A DNA stretch of 64,000 bases from Hyperoodon ampullatus (GCA_949752795.1 OX457056.1:95192942-95256941); one strand, 5' to 3'. Positions 11,573 through 23,734 are shown, counted from the stretch's first letter. Program-made: numbers and translations. Notes: a model not told the origin generated them from the letters alone.

Positions 11573-11880
11573 GGACTTCCCTGGTGGCACAGTGGTTAAG
11601 AATCCGCCTGCCAATGCAGGGGACATGGGTTCAAGCCCTGGTCCGGGAAGATCCCACATACCGCGGAGCAACTAAGCTCGTGCGTCACAACTACTGAAGC
11701 CCGTGCGCCTAGAGCCCGTGCTCTGCAACAAGAGAAGCCACCGCAATGAGGAGCCCGCGCACTGCAACGAAGAGTAGCCCCCGCTCGCCGCAGCTAGAGA
11801 AAAGCCTGCACACAGCAACGAAGACCCAACACAGTCAAAAATAAAATATAAATAAATAAATAAATTTACAAAAACAAAAA
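11573..11880 (+). mobile_element. CHR-type SINE, long 310-bp type
   Basis: Forward copy starting GGACTTCCCTGGTGGC, with the extra ACAACTACTGAAGCCC and GCAACGAAGA repeats of the long type and an AAATAAATAAAT tail. A duplication of about 14 bp ending ATTTAACTGG flanks it (11558-11572 and 11881-11894). Confidence 0.9.
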
Positions 11881-12445
11881 AAATATTTAACTGGTAAGGT
11901 ACAGGCATGACCAGTCAAGAGAAACAACAGCTGTAAACAATCAGTGTGGAGGTACCATACATGGATGAACATGTATGTGATATTTATAGTTTACACCTCA
12001 CCTGAATTTGAAAGGCAAATGTCTTATCAAGGATAACCTCCATCTCCAAGACTTCTGACCTCATTATTAAAGATAAGCCTATATAAGCTTTTCACTTTTT
12101 GATTTGTACCCACAGCCAAATTATTCTATTAGAATCTGTGGTGAAATTACTTTTGTTTTTCTTCTGATCTGACCTTTGGGAGGCTTTAACTGATTAGCAG
12201 TTCTCTCTACTAAGAAAGCCTTTCTTCTTCTCTGATCTCACCTTAGCCTAGCTCTCCATCACAGCACTCACTATGGTGTCCACACATATCAGGCTCTCTC
12301 ACTATTCATCTGCTCAACACATACAACATTTACTTTCAATAAATACTGAACACTATTTTTTATTAAAAGTGTAAAGATTGACAAGCTTGGATTTTCTGTT
12401 AATAAATGAATAAAGATAAAAGTTTATAGAAATTGTAATACCTAC

Positions 12446-12566
12446 CTAGATGATCTGAGATATGCTCAAATTCTGGTTTATTGGCAATAAGCTCTTCTTT
12501 TGTTGGTATGTTTATTCCCATGAAGCATGGATATCTAATAGGCGGTGAAGCTACGCGAATGTGTAC
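12446..12566 (-). CDS. PPAT: PPAT exon 10
   Basis: Encodes 40 codons plus one base, beginning [17 protein letters not shown]. The cysteine in YPCFMG corresponds to an iron-sulfur cluster ligand of PPAT. The acceptor is TTTCCAAG and the donor GTAGGT. It enters in phase 0 and leaves in phase 1, fitting exons 9 and 11. Confidence 0.97.
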
Positions 12567-13797
12567 CTTGGAAAGAAATCATTTCACACATTAATTAGTT
12601 TGACATTCACTGTGAACAATTATGCAAAATTCTGTCATTCACAAATACAACATAAAATTGTTTTACAGAATACTTTAACAACATACGGGTAATAAAGCAT
12701 ACTAAAAAATTTATTTCACTCTAATAGGTGGAAAAGAATCTCAGAAAATCATGTGATATACATATAGAACTCCAGTGTTCAGTCAGAACTACTTTTAGAA
12801 TTAATTCATTACCAAGAATCCTACTTGAGCAGCCCTGTCCTAGACTCCAAAGTGTCCTGACAAGAATTTCAAAATGTTAGCCACTTGTAAAGGGTTCTTT
12901 TTACAGAGATCCCCATTGTTTCCTTCTGTCACCTACTAACAAGGACATTTCTTTCTTCTGATCTGTCATTTCTCATTTATTATATTCCTAGGACCACCTT
13001 CAGTTTTTTCCTCTAACACTTGAATGGCACTTTTGCCTACCTCTTATTTTACCTTTTTAAAAAGAAAAATAACATCTACCAGGATATAATAAAAACCTTA
13101 CTACTACTACAAAGAACTATGTTTGTCTATTTTTTTATCTATCATTATTTTCTGCCTTTTGTCAGGAACATTTACACAGCTGTAATCAGTGTCCACATTT
13201 ACTTTTTACCTTTCTTGTAACAGCAAAGATTTTCCCATGTTTTGCAGTCTTCATAATTATAGTTTTTAATGGTTGTATCATATTTCATCATACTGATGTA
13301 TTGATTTACTAAATTATTTCCTGCTGGTAGATATATGAGCTATTTCCAGTTCTTTTGTTTAATATGAGCTATTTCCAGTTCTTTTGTTTATTTGTGTCTA
13401 TTCTTTTTTACTATTGTAATGGATCTGAACTTGCTTTCTAAATAGACTGTCATACTGCTTTCTATACCATTTTCTCCACAATAGATTTTATTTCTAAATC
13501 TGATCAACTATTAGCTGTAAATGACATCTCACTTCAGTAATTTGAATTATTGAACTATGTAGTTAGAATAAGCTTTGAGATTTGAAAGTATAACCTAATG
13601 TGTCAAATTTATTACACTAGGATTGCTTCCATATCTTCAAAAAGAAAAAGTAATCAATACTCTACAAATTTAAAAGTATTCTATTTTGTGGTTTATTAAT
13701 TTTAAAATTAGGTTTATAAAAATTTTAACATAAAATTTTCATGACTATCATGTTGTAATTATTGGTGCTTTAGGATAGGTGTTTTAATATTACTTAC
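12567..13797 (-). other. PPAT: PPAT intron 9
   Basis: AT-rich, and about 13230-13480 resembles an old L1 fragment. A short tandem duplication lies at 13335-13391. No other gene content was seen. Confidence 0.5.
13335..13391. repeat. Short tandem duplication
   Basis: A unit of about 28 bp containing ATGAGCTATTTCCAGTTC and ending TTTTGTTTA occurs twice in a row and almost identically, which points to a recent local duplication. Confidence 0.8.
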
Positions 13798-14019
13798 CTC
13801 TTTTGCACCAGATTCTTTGAGCAATTTGATTATGGGTGAAATGGTATTGCCTCTCACAATTGAATCATCTACAAGAACAATTCTTTTGCCTTTAAAGTTG
13901 TCCGACAATACTCCAAATTTTTTCGCAACACCAAGTTGTCTTAACCTCATGTTTGGCTGAATGAATGTTCTTCCTACATACCGGTTTTTACATAGCACCT
14001 CCACATATGGAAGCCCACA
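13798..14019 (-). CDS. PPAT: PPAT exon 9 (PRPP-binding loop)
   Basis: 74 codons, phase 0 at both ends. It contains [14 protein letters not shown], the phosphoribosyl pyrophosphate binding motif of type I phosphoribosyltransferases, including the two aspartates. The acceptor is CTGTCAG and the donor GTAAGT. It is very close to the human protein and shows no damage. Confidence 0.98.
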
Positions 14020-14981
14020 CTGACAGAGAAGGAATAAAAGGACAATGAGCAGTACATATACAGAGAACTCTAGGGTTCTGTTTTCTCTAGGTCATGCTTG
14101 CATTATAACATCTATGTAAAAAATTTTAAATATGGTTGTTATTCTGACTCTCCATCATCAGATTACAATTTTCCTCCACTATTTAAACTGTAGGGAAGAA
14201 AAGGCAAAAAGAAAAATTACTGAAAGTCCTCTACTTAGTAGGAAAAACAATTCATTTTATTAGAATTTGTAATGCTTCTTTCTTAAACACATATTATTTC
14301 TCTATCTTGGAAAAGAATACCAAGAATGTGAACACATGACAAAGAATAAATCACTGTCAGAAAAATTCACATATTTAAAAATTGTCAGCAGGAAATGAAT
14401 TAAAACCAGTAGGCTAAGGAGATACTTTCTGAGGGACAGGAGGTGACTTATCCATCTAACAAGGTAATACTTCTCTAAAATGAATGCATATTATTTCTTT
14501 TAAAAATTCACAAACTAAACTTTCCAATGTAGTGAATGTTGGGTATTATACACCAGGATCACTATAATTACATATTCTACCTGGTTATGAAAAATGAAAT
14601 TAAGCATAGTACTAAGAACATTATACAAAATTAACATAAACAACTTTATTATCACCCACACTCAGTAGGGAATAAATACACCAGCGGCTTGTGAGGGTAC
14701 TTAATAATAAGCAAATATTACCACTAAATTCTATATATAGTCATGATATTATTTTTTTAAAATGAAGGGGGTCGTTTTCCTAGTCTTTGGGTAAACTTTT
14801 TGTGGACCCATTAAAAAATAGTGCCACTGAATTGAAAAGGCTGGAAAATAAGTAACTCTTGCAAAGGAACCAACACTTTCCTTTTCCTTACAATAAATTG
14901 ATGAGTTTCTCTTTATATACATGGATTTCTAATCTCAGTGCTAAATGAGCAATTCACTGTGTGTTAATTAAGAGAAAATAC
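14020..14981 (-). other. PPAT: PPAT intron 8
   Basis: AT-rich intron of 962 bp. No repeats or further coding sequence recognised. Confidence 0.5.
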
Positions 14982-15109
14982 CTTTGCTGCATAACCAAGG
15001 GCAGCAGGCGTAGCAGATTCCGGGACAGTGCTAACTAAATCCGCATCCACAGGGGCTTCAATTGCCAGCTGCAGACCACAACGGTATCTTACTGTGTAAA
15101 CCATTTGGT
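14982..15109 (-). CDS. PPAT: PPAT exon 8
   Basis: Completes a split aspartate codon, continues [15 protein letters not shown] and ends with LGYAAK in phase 0. It is part of the phosphoribosyltransferase domain. The acceptor is ATTCCAG and the donor GTATTT, which is a weak donor. Confidence 0.97.
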
Positions 15110-15578
15110 CTGGAATGTTTGGAAAAGGAAATAAATTTTTACTTAGTATAATATAGCACAGCATAATATCACTATTCTAAGAAACTAGCTTGTTAGAACT
15201 CTATAGAATTGAGCGTGCAGCAACGAAGACTCAACACAGCCAAAAATAAATAAATAAATAAATAAATAGAAAAAGAAAAGCAAGACAAAAAAACATTAAA
15301 GTGGAAACACATAAACTGGGGGAATTCACTCTTTAAAAAAAGAATTAACCTTAATACATATCTGAAAATCATAATCCTTACTCCTAAAAGGAAAACAAAA
15401 TCCAAGAGTCAGATGAAAAGGAAAAACTGTGATCTTATGACTTGTAAGCTCAGTCCCAAAATTTGCAACATAACTATGTGCCTTCAAAGAGCCAGGTAAG
15501 CCTTTGGGCCCAAGAATTGCCATGTTTCAATGAGGTAAATAATAGATTTATATCAATAGTTAGAGATATTTTACTTAC
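15110..15578 (-). other. PPAT: PPAT intron 7 with SINE tail fragment
   Basis: At about 15208-15270 stands only the 3' end of a long-type CHR SINE in forward orientation (GCAACGAAGACTCAACACAG, then an AAATAAATAAAT tail). The head is missing. The rest is unremarkable. Confidence 0.7.
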
Positions 15579-15730
15579 CTTCAAATATACTATCTGGTCT
15601 TGCAAAATAAACATATTCGAAGATACAGAAAGCCACTGGGTTTCCTTCAGACCTTGGTATAATATCAAGAGTTTGGACATTATGTCTGGATATTTCCACA
15701 ATTTCTCCAGGCAAGATTTCACGGTAATAT
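15579..15730 (-). CDS. PPAT: PPAT exon 7
   Basis: Encodes [14 protein letters not shown] through [15 protein letters not shown]. The cysteine in FCIFEY matches the first cluster-ligand cysteine of PPAT. The exon joins the glutaminase and phosphoribosyltransferase parts. It enters in phase 2 and leaves in phase 1. The donor is GTAAGT. Confidence 0.97.
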
Positions 15731-15883
15731 CTTGGGAAACAATATTAAAGACTATAAATAAACCAGTCAAATTAAGACAAATTATCTATTATAAAGCACA
15801 CAGAGTCCCTTCCCTTATAAAGGAAAAATGGCTCAATTTAATATAAAGTATATTGGCTTAAAAAATTAAAAAGTAGTATTCCT

Positions 15884-16223
15884 GGGCTTCCCTGGTGGCG
15901 CCGTGGTTAAGAATCCGCCTGCCAGTGCAGGGGACACGGGTTTGATCCCTGGCCCGGGAAGATCCCACATGCCGCAGAGCAACTAAGCCCGTGAGCCACA
16001 ACTACTGAGCCTGTGCTCTAGAGCCCGTGAGCCACAACTACTGAAGCCCGCACCCAGAGCCCGTGCTCCCCAACAAGACAAGCCATGACAATGAGAAGCC
16101 CGCGCACTGCAACGAAGAGTAGCCCCCGCTCGCTGCAACCAGAGAAAGCCCACACACAGCAACGAAGACCCAATGCAGCCAAAAATAAAAACAAATAAAT
16201 AAATAAATTTATTTAAAAAAAGA
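15884..16223 (+). mobile_element. CHR-type SINE, long type
   Basis: Forward copy with a duplicated target AAAGTAGTATTCCT at 15870-15883 and 16224-16237. It holds an internal partial duplication of the GTGAGCCACAACTACTGA part near 15990-16040. Confidence 0.9.
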
Positions 16224-16310
16224 AAAGTAGTATTCCTCCAGCAGTAATTTCTATAAATCTGTTACCCCTAAATTCAAATTTAGAATTTAAGAAATTAAAA
16301 GCCCCATATT

Positions 16311-16511
16311 TTTTTTTTGCGGTACGCGGGCCTCTCACTGTTGTGGCCTCTCCCACTGTGGAGCACAGGCTCCGGACGCGCAGGCTCAGCGGCCATGGCT
16401 CACGGGCCCAGCTGCTCCGCGGCATGTGGGATCTTCCCGGACCGGGGCACGAACCCGTGTCTCCTGCATCGGCAGGCGGACTCTCAACCACTGCGCCACC
16501 AGGGAAGCCCC
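16311..16511 (-). mobile_element. CHR-type SINE, 210-bp type
   Basis: Reverse copy, poly-T start and GGGAAGCCC end, flanked by imperfect duplications AAAGCCCCATATT and AAAGCCCTATATT. Confidence 0.9.
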
Positions 16512-16831
16512 AAAGCCCTATATTTTATTGATTTTTAAAAGCATGAAGGCTAAAGAGAGCATTTTTATCCTGGCTTAAATTTTTTGCTCATAACTATTAC
16601 TTGTTGAGGAGATTCTTCCTCTCTAAAATAAGTCTCATGGTATTTTGAAAACAGGATGCCAGTTCCTGGATTAGAAGGTATTATTGGGACATTAATGTTA
16701 GTGCAACTGCTGAGCACAATGTACAAAAGGAACTGCATTTATAAACATGTATTCTTGCAGACATCAGAAACAAAAAAAATTTTTTTTATTGATGTGGAAA
16801 AAGTTGATCTGCTGAGTGAGATAAAACTTAC

Positions 16832-16904
16832 CTTGCACCAATAGATAAAAAGCTACAAGATTCTGAAGACACCACCCATCCTTCTGTTTCTGAAGATTTC
16901 TTTT
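16832..16904 (-). CDS. PPAT: PPAT exon 6
   Basis: Small 73-nt exon encoding EKKSSETEGWVVSSES to SFLSIGA with split codons at both ends. It belongs to the end of the glutaminase domain. The acceptor is TTTACAG and the donor GTAAGT. Confidence 0.97.
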
Positions 16905-17428
16905 CTGTAAATCATAAGACAATCGATTCAATTACTGAATTCAAGAAATTTTAAAAGAGGCTACGTATTTCAAGAGAACAGTTAAACACCAAATAGATAA
17001 GGAAAAGAGCTCACAGAATATCCATTACTATGACTTTAAGAGCATATGGTTCCTCATTTGACTAGAACCAAAGATAAAATTAATAATCCCAAGATTCCTT
17101 CAAACAATATGGTTTCATGGCTTGAATAAGACATCTCATAAGTCAAAAGGAAAATCGCTGACATCATATTGCACAAATGAAAAAGCTGGGCAAAGGATAC
17201 GAATAGGCCACTCAGGACAAAACAGGAATGTCCATTAAATATATCAAAAATGGCTCAGCTCAGAAATATTCAAGGAAATGTACTTTGAAAACTAAGTGCC
17301 ATTTTTTTCTTTTTTACCTAGCTTTTACTCAATAAGCTCCTTATACCTACAGATTTCAGGGTGTGCCAATAGTAGGACAATGACTTGGGAAAGCATTATA
17401 AAATTGTATTTCTTTTGAAGTTCATTAC
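16905..17428 (-). other. PPAT: PPAT intron 5
   Basis: AT-rich intron without recognised repeats or coding sequence. Confidence 0.5.
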
Positions 17429-17574
17429 CTTTATCATTTATATCAGATACAGGAATAAGACGACCAATGCACAGAGGACGATTTCCATAAGGATCTCGTA
17501 CTGCATAAATCACATCTCTGTGCATTATAATCAGAGAGTATGCCGTGGGTGCTTCCTTCATTAAGTTTTTAATC
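17429..17574 (-). CDS. PPAT: PPAT exon 5
   Basis: Encodes [20 protein letters not shown] through [11 protein letters not shown]. It contains the [15 protein letters not shown] segment typical of the class II glutaminase domain of PPAT. It enters in phase 2 and ends in phase 1 with a GTAATG donor. Confidence 0.98.
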
Positions 17575-17677
17575 CTGGAATCAATTAAATAATTGAATGA
17601 ATAATTTTAGTTACAAACACATGCAAGAGCAAGCTCTCATTACCAGACCTGCACACTCAGCCTACTTTTACCATTAC

Positions 17678-17790
17678 CTTGCCACCCAGTCTGGGGTGTC
17701 ATCTTGTTCCTGAGGAGGGGTATACGCCAGTAACTGGGTGATCATTTCGCTATCAGAACTTGTTGACAGACCAATACCGTGACGCAGAAG
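17678..17790 (-). CDS. PPAT: PPAT exon 4
   Basis: Encodes [20 protein letters not shown] through DDTPDWVA. The SSDSEMI segment lies in the glutaminase active-site region of the family. It starts in phase 0 and ends in phase 2. The intron to exon 5 is only 103 bp long. Confidence 0.98.
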
Positions 17791-18804
17791 CTATTTGGAA
17801 AGGAGAAAAGTTGCAGTCATTAGAGGGGAAGCTTTAACTCACCCCTCACCCAATAGCCTGCCATCACAGGAAGAGATCAGGCATCGTGTAGATGCTCAGT
17901 TACGGAATCCTGCATCCTACCAATGGTAGGTATGTACGCATAATAACGGAGAATCGCTGCTGGAGGCAATGGGAAGTCTCTGAATCTTTTCAAATAGGAA
18001 AAAAAATAGTGCTTTAGGAGGTATACAGGAAAGCTTTTGAAAACTAAGTTTGATGGAATGTAGACCTGCAGTGGGTGTCTGGAGGAGCGGGACGGAGAAG
18101 GCATGAGGGTTTGGGGTTATGGTTCTAACTTTTTCAGCCCTCGACACTCCTGACAGATAGGACACATTCCCGTAAGAGTGGCACACTGCAGTGCAGACTC
18201 TCAACTCGGGTTTCTTGGTGGTGGTGATGGTGGCTACCCATCCTCACTGATCATCCCTGATGCAGCAAAATGTGTAGAGGTGAAGTCTAGCATCTGGGTA
18301 AGGGGTTAGGCGAAAAATAATGACCTGGGTATTGTTTAGAATGGAACTTCCAGTGGTACCTCTAAATAGTGAGTTTTAAAATAATTTTTACTTCATATTT
18401 ATATTTTTTTAATTGTCTGAATAAAAAAATTTTTTTTCATTTCAGAGCAAAAAAACTGTATTATTGTAATGACAATGCCAGAGGCTAAGAAGAGGGCAGG
18501 ACAAAGTTCTGGGAATACTTAAATCAATTTTCCAGATCTCAACTCCAAAGCAGTGCATCAGAATCACCTTAGGAGCATATTAAAATGCAGACTCAGCAAC
18601 CGGCCCCTCCCCAGACTCTGGGTGGGGGGGGGAATCTCTTAGAATCTGTAATCATAACAAGTACTCCAGCTAATTCTGATACAGTTGTTCTTTGCAGTTA
18701 GATAACAGATAGCAACAAAAGGGTAATACCCTTTTCCAAGCTCCTCAATAACTTCTTTTCAGTAATTTATTACAACCATGAAAATGCATTTAAAAAAACC
18801 TTAC
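17791..18804 (-). other. PPAT: PPAT intron 3 with MER5-like fragment
   Basis: About 18545-18690 resembles MER5 (GCAGTGCATCAGAATCACCT, then a GGCCCC..CCCAGACTCTG-like part). The rest, including 18040-18340, was not assigned to any repeat. Confidence 0.5.
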
Positions 18805-19011
18805 CTTTTTCCTTAAGCGAGCAGCATTTACCAATTCGCCATTATGTGCCACAGCTATTTTCCCATGAAGTGTTTCAACAACAAAGGGCTGGCAATTTTC
18901 TAATTCACAGTTTCCTGTAGTGGCATACCTCGTGTGTCCAATTCCAAGATTTGAAGTATATAATTTCTTCAAATTGTCTTCAGTAAAGACGTGATTTACA
19001 AGACCCATTCC
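18805..19011 (-). CDS. PPAT: PPAT exon 3 (glutaminase core)
   Basis: 69 codons, phase 0 at both ends. It encodes [23 protein letters not shown] and [10 protein letters not shown], which are conserved substrate and oxyanion-hole parts of N-terminal-nucleophile glutamine amidotransferases. The acceptor is TTTGCAAG and the donor GTAAGG. Confidence 0.98.
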
Positions 19012-19490
19012 CTTGCAAAGTCAAAGTAAGAGCTCATTTTAGGGAAAAAAACACTAGTAGCATTTTTATATGCCTTTGCTCAGACAATCCCAAATTAGAA
19101 AATGCAGTTCACTTAATTTCTCTGTGCTTCAGAATTCTAATCTAAAAAAAAAAGGCGGGGGGGAACTAACCTAATTGTAAGAACTGTGATGCAATAAAAT
19201 ACATATTTGAGGTGAAATTCACATAACATAAAATTAACCATTTTAAAGTGAAAACTTCAGTGGTATTTAATGCAGTCACAATGTTGAAGTGCTTGTTTTA
19301 TAAGATACTTTTTGATAAAACATTGAAGAACAGATGTACTAAGCGTTAACATTTGTCAAATACAATAAACTAAATTATTTGTAATTTTAAATTAAAGCAT
19401 GTTAAAGTATTCAAATAAATGACTTGTCTGAGTCAGTCTAGTAAACCATCACTGGTAGAGAAATAAAAATAGAAATGACAAATAGAAGTG
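19012..19490. other. PPAT: PPAT intron 2, exon-3-proximal part
   Basis: About 19200-19290 resembles an old L1 fragment (AATTCACATAACATAAAATT). The rest is AT-rich with nothing recognised. Confidence 0.4.
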
Positions 19491-20552
19491 GTTGACCCTT
19501 GAACAATATAGGCTTGGACTGCTCAGGTCCACTTTTTCATGGAGTTTTTTCAATAAATATATCAGAAAAATTTTTTGGAGATTTGCAACAATTTAAAAAT
19601 ACTTGGCAGACGAACCGTGTAGCCTAGAGTAACTGAAAAAAATTAAGAAAAAGATGGGTATGTCATGAATAAAATATATGTAGATACTAGTCCATTTTAT
19701 CATTTACTACCACAAAATATACACAATCCTATTATAAAATGTTAACATTTATCAAAACTTATGCACACAACAAACACAAACCATAAACTGTGCTATTTGC
19801 TGTTTCGAGAAATGTAAACAAACATAAAGGTGCAGTATTACATCATAACTGCATAAAATGAACCACAGTCTGCACTGTAATACTGTAATAATTTCGGTGC
19901 CACCTCCTGTTAATATTGCAGGGAGCTCAAGTGCTGCAAGTACCGACTTAAAATGCCATGTGACACTAGCCCTCTCCGGGTGAGCCCCTCATCTCTACCT
20001 CAAGTTGCCTATTGAAGTAAAAAGTCTCCTCTCCCAGTTCCTGCATATTTTTCTTCGTGTTTACTGCAATACCGTAAACCTTGAGTAACACCGTGGGACT
20101 CATTCAAAGTGCCACTAGTGACGCTGAAAGTGCTCCCAAGAAGCAGTCACGACTTTGCAAGAAAAAGTTGAATTGCTTGATGTCTACTGTAGATTGAGGT
20201 CTGCAGCTGTGGCTGCCCCACCATTTCAAGATAAATGAATCCAGCATAAAGACCATAAAAAAAAGAAAAGGAAATATGTGAAGCCGTTGCTGCAGCTATA
20301 CCAGCAAGTACAAAAACCTTGCACTTTTTGTGAAATACCCTTTTATCTCATATTGAAAATGCAGCTTTTATGTGGGTGCATGATTGCTATAAGAAAGGCA
20401 TACCTATCTAATATGATTTGAGAAAAAGTGAAGCCATTATATGATGGCAATGCAAAAGGAAGGTGAAGGATCTAAAGCTGCAGAATTAAATGCCAGCAAA
20501 AGATGGCTGGATACTTTTAGGAAGAGATTTAGCTTAAAAAAGGTCAAGATAA

Positions 20553-20798
20553 GGCTTCCCTGGTGGCGCAGTGGTTGAGAGTCCGCCTGCCGATGCAGGG
20601 GACACGGGTTCGTGCCCCGGTCCGGGAAGATCCCACATGCCGCGCAGCGGCTGGGCCCGTGAGCCATGGCCGCTAAGCCTGCGCGTCCAGAGCCTGTGCT
20701 CCGCAGCGGGAGAGGCCACAGCAGTGAGAGGCCCGCGTACCACAAAAATAAACAAAAAAACAAACAAATAAATTTAGAAATAAATAAATAACTAAAAT
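20553..20798 (+). mobile_element. CHR-type SINE inside the Tigger element
   Basis: Forward 210-bp-type copy with an AAATAAAC/AAACAAAC-rich tail, flanked by GTCAAGATAA at 20543-20552 and 20799-20808. It interrupts the transposase region. Confidence 0.9.
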
Positions 20799-21147
20799 GT
20801 CAAGATAACAGAAGTGACTTCTGCAGACCAAGGGGCAGCAGACAAGTTCCCAGACAGCATTAAGAAAATCATTGAGGGAAAGGATATCTGCCTGAACAGG
20901 TTTTTAACGCAAAAAAAACAGGTTTTAACGCAAAAGTGACCTATTGTGGGAAATAAAATACCACAAAGGACATTTATCAGTAAGGAAGTGAAGCAATGCA
21001 AGCACCAGGATTTAACGCAGTAAGGGATAAGCTAACTCTCCTGTTTTGTGCAAATAGTCGGGTTTAGGATCAGGGCTGCCCTTATCTATAAAGCTGTTAA
21101 CCCCTGAGCCTTGAGGGGAAAAGATAAACAGCAGCTGCTAGTCTTTT

Positions 21148-21510
21148 TTTTTTTTTTTAATAAATTTATTTATTTATTTATTTATTTTTGGCTGCGTTGG
21201 GTCTTTGTTGCTGTGCACGGGCTTTCTCTAGTTGTGGCGAGCAGGGGTTACTCTTTGTTGCGTTGCGCAGGCTTCTCATTGCGGTGGCTTCTCTTGTTGC
21301 AGTGCACGGGCTCTAGGCATGCGGGCTTCAGTAGTTGTGGCATGCTGGCTCAGTACTTGTGGCTCACAGGCTCTAGAGTGCAGGCTCAGTAGTTGTGGTG
21401 CACGGGCTTAGTTGCTCTGCGGCATATGGGATCTTCCTGGACCAGGGCTTGAACCCATGTCCCCTGCATTGACAGGCGTATTCTTAACCACTGCACCACC
21501 AGGGAAGTCC
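21148..21510 (-). mobile_element. CHR-type SINE, long type, inside the Tigger element
   Basis: Reverse copy with a TTTATTTATTTATT start and GGGAAGTCC end. The flanks CTGCTAGTCTTTT and CTACTAGTCTTTT are an imperfect target duplication. Confidence 0.9.
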
Positions 21511-21633
21511 GGCTACTAGTCTTTTAACACATGGTTGTACAACAAGAAAGCCTGAACAACGAGAACACTTTTTCTGGACTGGTTCCATCAATGCTTTATC
21601 CCTGAAGTCAGGAAGTACCTTGCTAGTAAGGGA

Positions 21634-22057
21634 TTGCCTTTTAAAGTTCTTTTGATATTGGACAACGCCCCTGCCATCCAGAACCCCATGAGTTCAACAT
21701 GGTCAGACCCAAGTGGTCAAAGTGGTGTGCTTGCCCCCAAACATATCTCTAATTCAGCCTCCCTATCAGGGGATCATAAGGACCTTCAAGGCTCATTACA
21801 CAAGGTACTCTATGGAGAGGACTGTCTACGCCATGGAAGACAAACCCAACAGAAAGAACATCATGAAAGCCTGGAAGGATTACACCACTGAAGATGCCGC
21901 AGTTGTTACAGAAAAAGCTAGAAAAGCCATCAGGCCTGGAACAATAAATTCCTGCTGGAGAAAACTCTGTCCAGATGTTGTGCATGACTTCACAGGATTT
22001 ACAACAGAACCAGTCAAAGAAATCATGAAAGAGATTGTGGATATGGCAAAAAAATAA
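21634..22057 (+). pseudogene. Tigger transposase fragment (DDE domain, broken)
   Basis: Two overlapping frames hold recognisable pieces of a pogo-type transposase: ILDNAPAIQNP in one frame and VVCLPPNISLIQPPYQGIIR in another. The first matches the LxLDNAPxH block around the second catalytic aspartate, the second the LPPNTTSLIQPMDQGVI block. The frame change between them and the loss of the usual histidine and MDQ residues show decay. About 110 residues follow without a stop in the second frame. Confidence 0.8.
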
Positions 22058-23456
22058 AAAATATAAATATAAATATAAATAAATAAAAATGGTGGGGGCT
22101 GAAAGTGAAGATAGGGATCTTGGAGAAATTCAAGAGCTAACAGTCACCATACCAGAGAAATTAACAGAAGATGACTTGGTGGAGATGAATGCTTTCGAAC
22201 CAGTGCCAGATGATGAGGAATAAGACACAGAAGAAGCAGTGCCAGAAACAAACTGACACTCAGGCAGTAGGGTTCCGATTATTCAAGACTCTTTTTGGAC
22301 TTCTTTTACAACATGGACCCTTCTATGATACAGGCACTGAAACTAAAGCAAACCGTGGAACGATTGGTACCACATAGAAACATTCTGGGAGAAATAAAAA
22401 AAGCAAAACAGTCAGACAGAAATTAGGACATACTTCCATCAAGTCACATACAGTGTACCTGCCTCTCCTGCCTCCCCTTCTCACCTCTTCCACACCTGAG
22501 ACAGCAAGACCAACCCCTCCTCTTCCTCCTCCTCCTCAGCCTCTCATTAGGAATGAAGACTACCAGGATGAAGTCCTTTATGATGACCCACTTCCACTTA
22601 ACGAAGAGTGAATCATCAACATACTGTACAGTTAATAAACTTATCTGTTGTGGATGTGTGAGAGTCTTCTTGTGAAAATCTAGTAACTGTACAGCAAAAA
22701 CCGTATGAGACATTTTGGTGTCACCATCATCACCATTGCCTAAGTAGTCATTGTGTACAACATCATGTGCAAGACCGGTATTAAAGTGGATAGCCCATCC
22801 TTACACAGGCATAAAGTGAGTGATATTTTATAACGATTCATTTATTAGTGTATAGGCTAGGCAACCATAAAGCAATCATATTGCTGCTTCTTTGTTACCA
22901 ATGCATGAATTGTTATACCTATAAATATGAATTTTTTCACATTATCTTTTCATTTTTGAGGTCTAGTGTTAGTAATACATATAACATCTACAGTGTTCTG
23001 TATTAAGACTGCATTAACATAGGTACCGACAGAATTTATCTTGTAAAAAGACAACATAAGCTTATTGTATCAATAAAGGCAGTACTATACTGTAAATGTA
23101 TTTTCTCTCCTTTATGATTTTAATAATATTTTCTTTTCTCTAGCTTACTTTATTGTAAGAACGGTATATAATACATATGATATACAAAATATGTGTTAAT
23201 CAACTGTTTATGTTATCAGTTAAGGTTTCCCGTCAACAGTAGGCTATTAGTGGTTAAGTTTTGGGGGAGTCAAAAGATATATGTGGATACTGGACTGAAT
23301 GAAGGTCAGCGTCCATAACCTGCATTGTTCAAGGGTCAACTATACTTCTAATTACAAATTATTTTTATTCAAAGTTCCTCCCCTCACCACTATATACTAG
23401 TTAACTTCGGGCTATTGTTACCTTTATACCCAACATTTTTTAATGCTTAAATATAC

Positions 23457-23523
23457 CTTGTGTGTTTTGAATGTTGGTATCGAATTCCCATCACTGGTCA
23501 CAATACCAGCACTCTCCTGACCC
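23457..23523 (-). CDS. PPAT: PPAT exon 2
   Basis: 67 nt. It completes the arginine codon begun in exon 1 and encodes GQESAGIVTSDGNSIPTF and KTHK, ending in phase 0. The acceptor is ATTCACAG and the donor GTATAT. It belongs to the glutaminase domain (residues about 43-65). Confidence 0.97.
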
Positions 23524-23734
23524 CTGTGAATATAAAAAGGTATCAACTGTTAAATTTACCCCATTGATAAGCTTCTTAATAACTTTTATGAAACATACTT
23601 TTCTCAATAACATCCATGAACTCAGTCTTACAACACATTAAATGCTACTAGCACTAGTGCCACTTTCCACTCATGATGATGACAATGACAACAATTAGCA
23701 ATAGCAGGAGATGAGACTGTCTGAGTTCTAACTA

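Larger units (their letters stand above)
10904..12445 (-). other. PPAT: PPAT intron 10
   Basis: Contains two SINEs (11045-11177 and 11573-11880), a probable MIR fragment at about 11330-11530, and an L2-like stretch near 12170-12330. Nothing else was recognised. Confidence 0.6.
15731..16831 (-). other. PPAT: PPAT intron 6
   Basis: Mostly filled by two SINEs (15884-16223 forward and 16311-16511 reverse). Nothing else recognised. Confidence 0.6.
19491..23340 (+). mobile_element. Tigger-like (pogo family) DNA transposon, 3.85 kb
   Basis: Both inverted ends are visible: GTTGACCCTTGAACAATATA at 19491-19510 and its inverted counterpart ending TTGTTCAAGGGTCAAC at 23340. TA follows the right end, as expected of Tc1/mariner-type insertion. 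Inside are remnants of a DDE transposase (best at 21634-22057) with an acidic C-terminal tail region (about 22080-22610), and two later SINE insertions. The gene is riddled with stops, so the element is dead. Its right end lies only 117 bp from PPAT exon 2. Confidence 0.85.

Noticed and set aside
21634..22057. Transposase-like frame as a domesticated gene
   Set aside because: It needs a frame change between conserved blocks, lacks key residues, has no splice or promoter context, and lies inside recognisable transposon ends.
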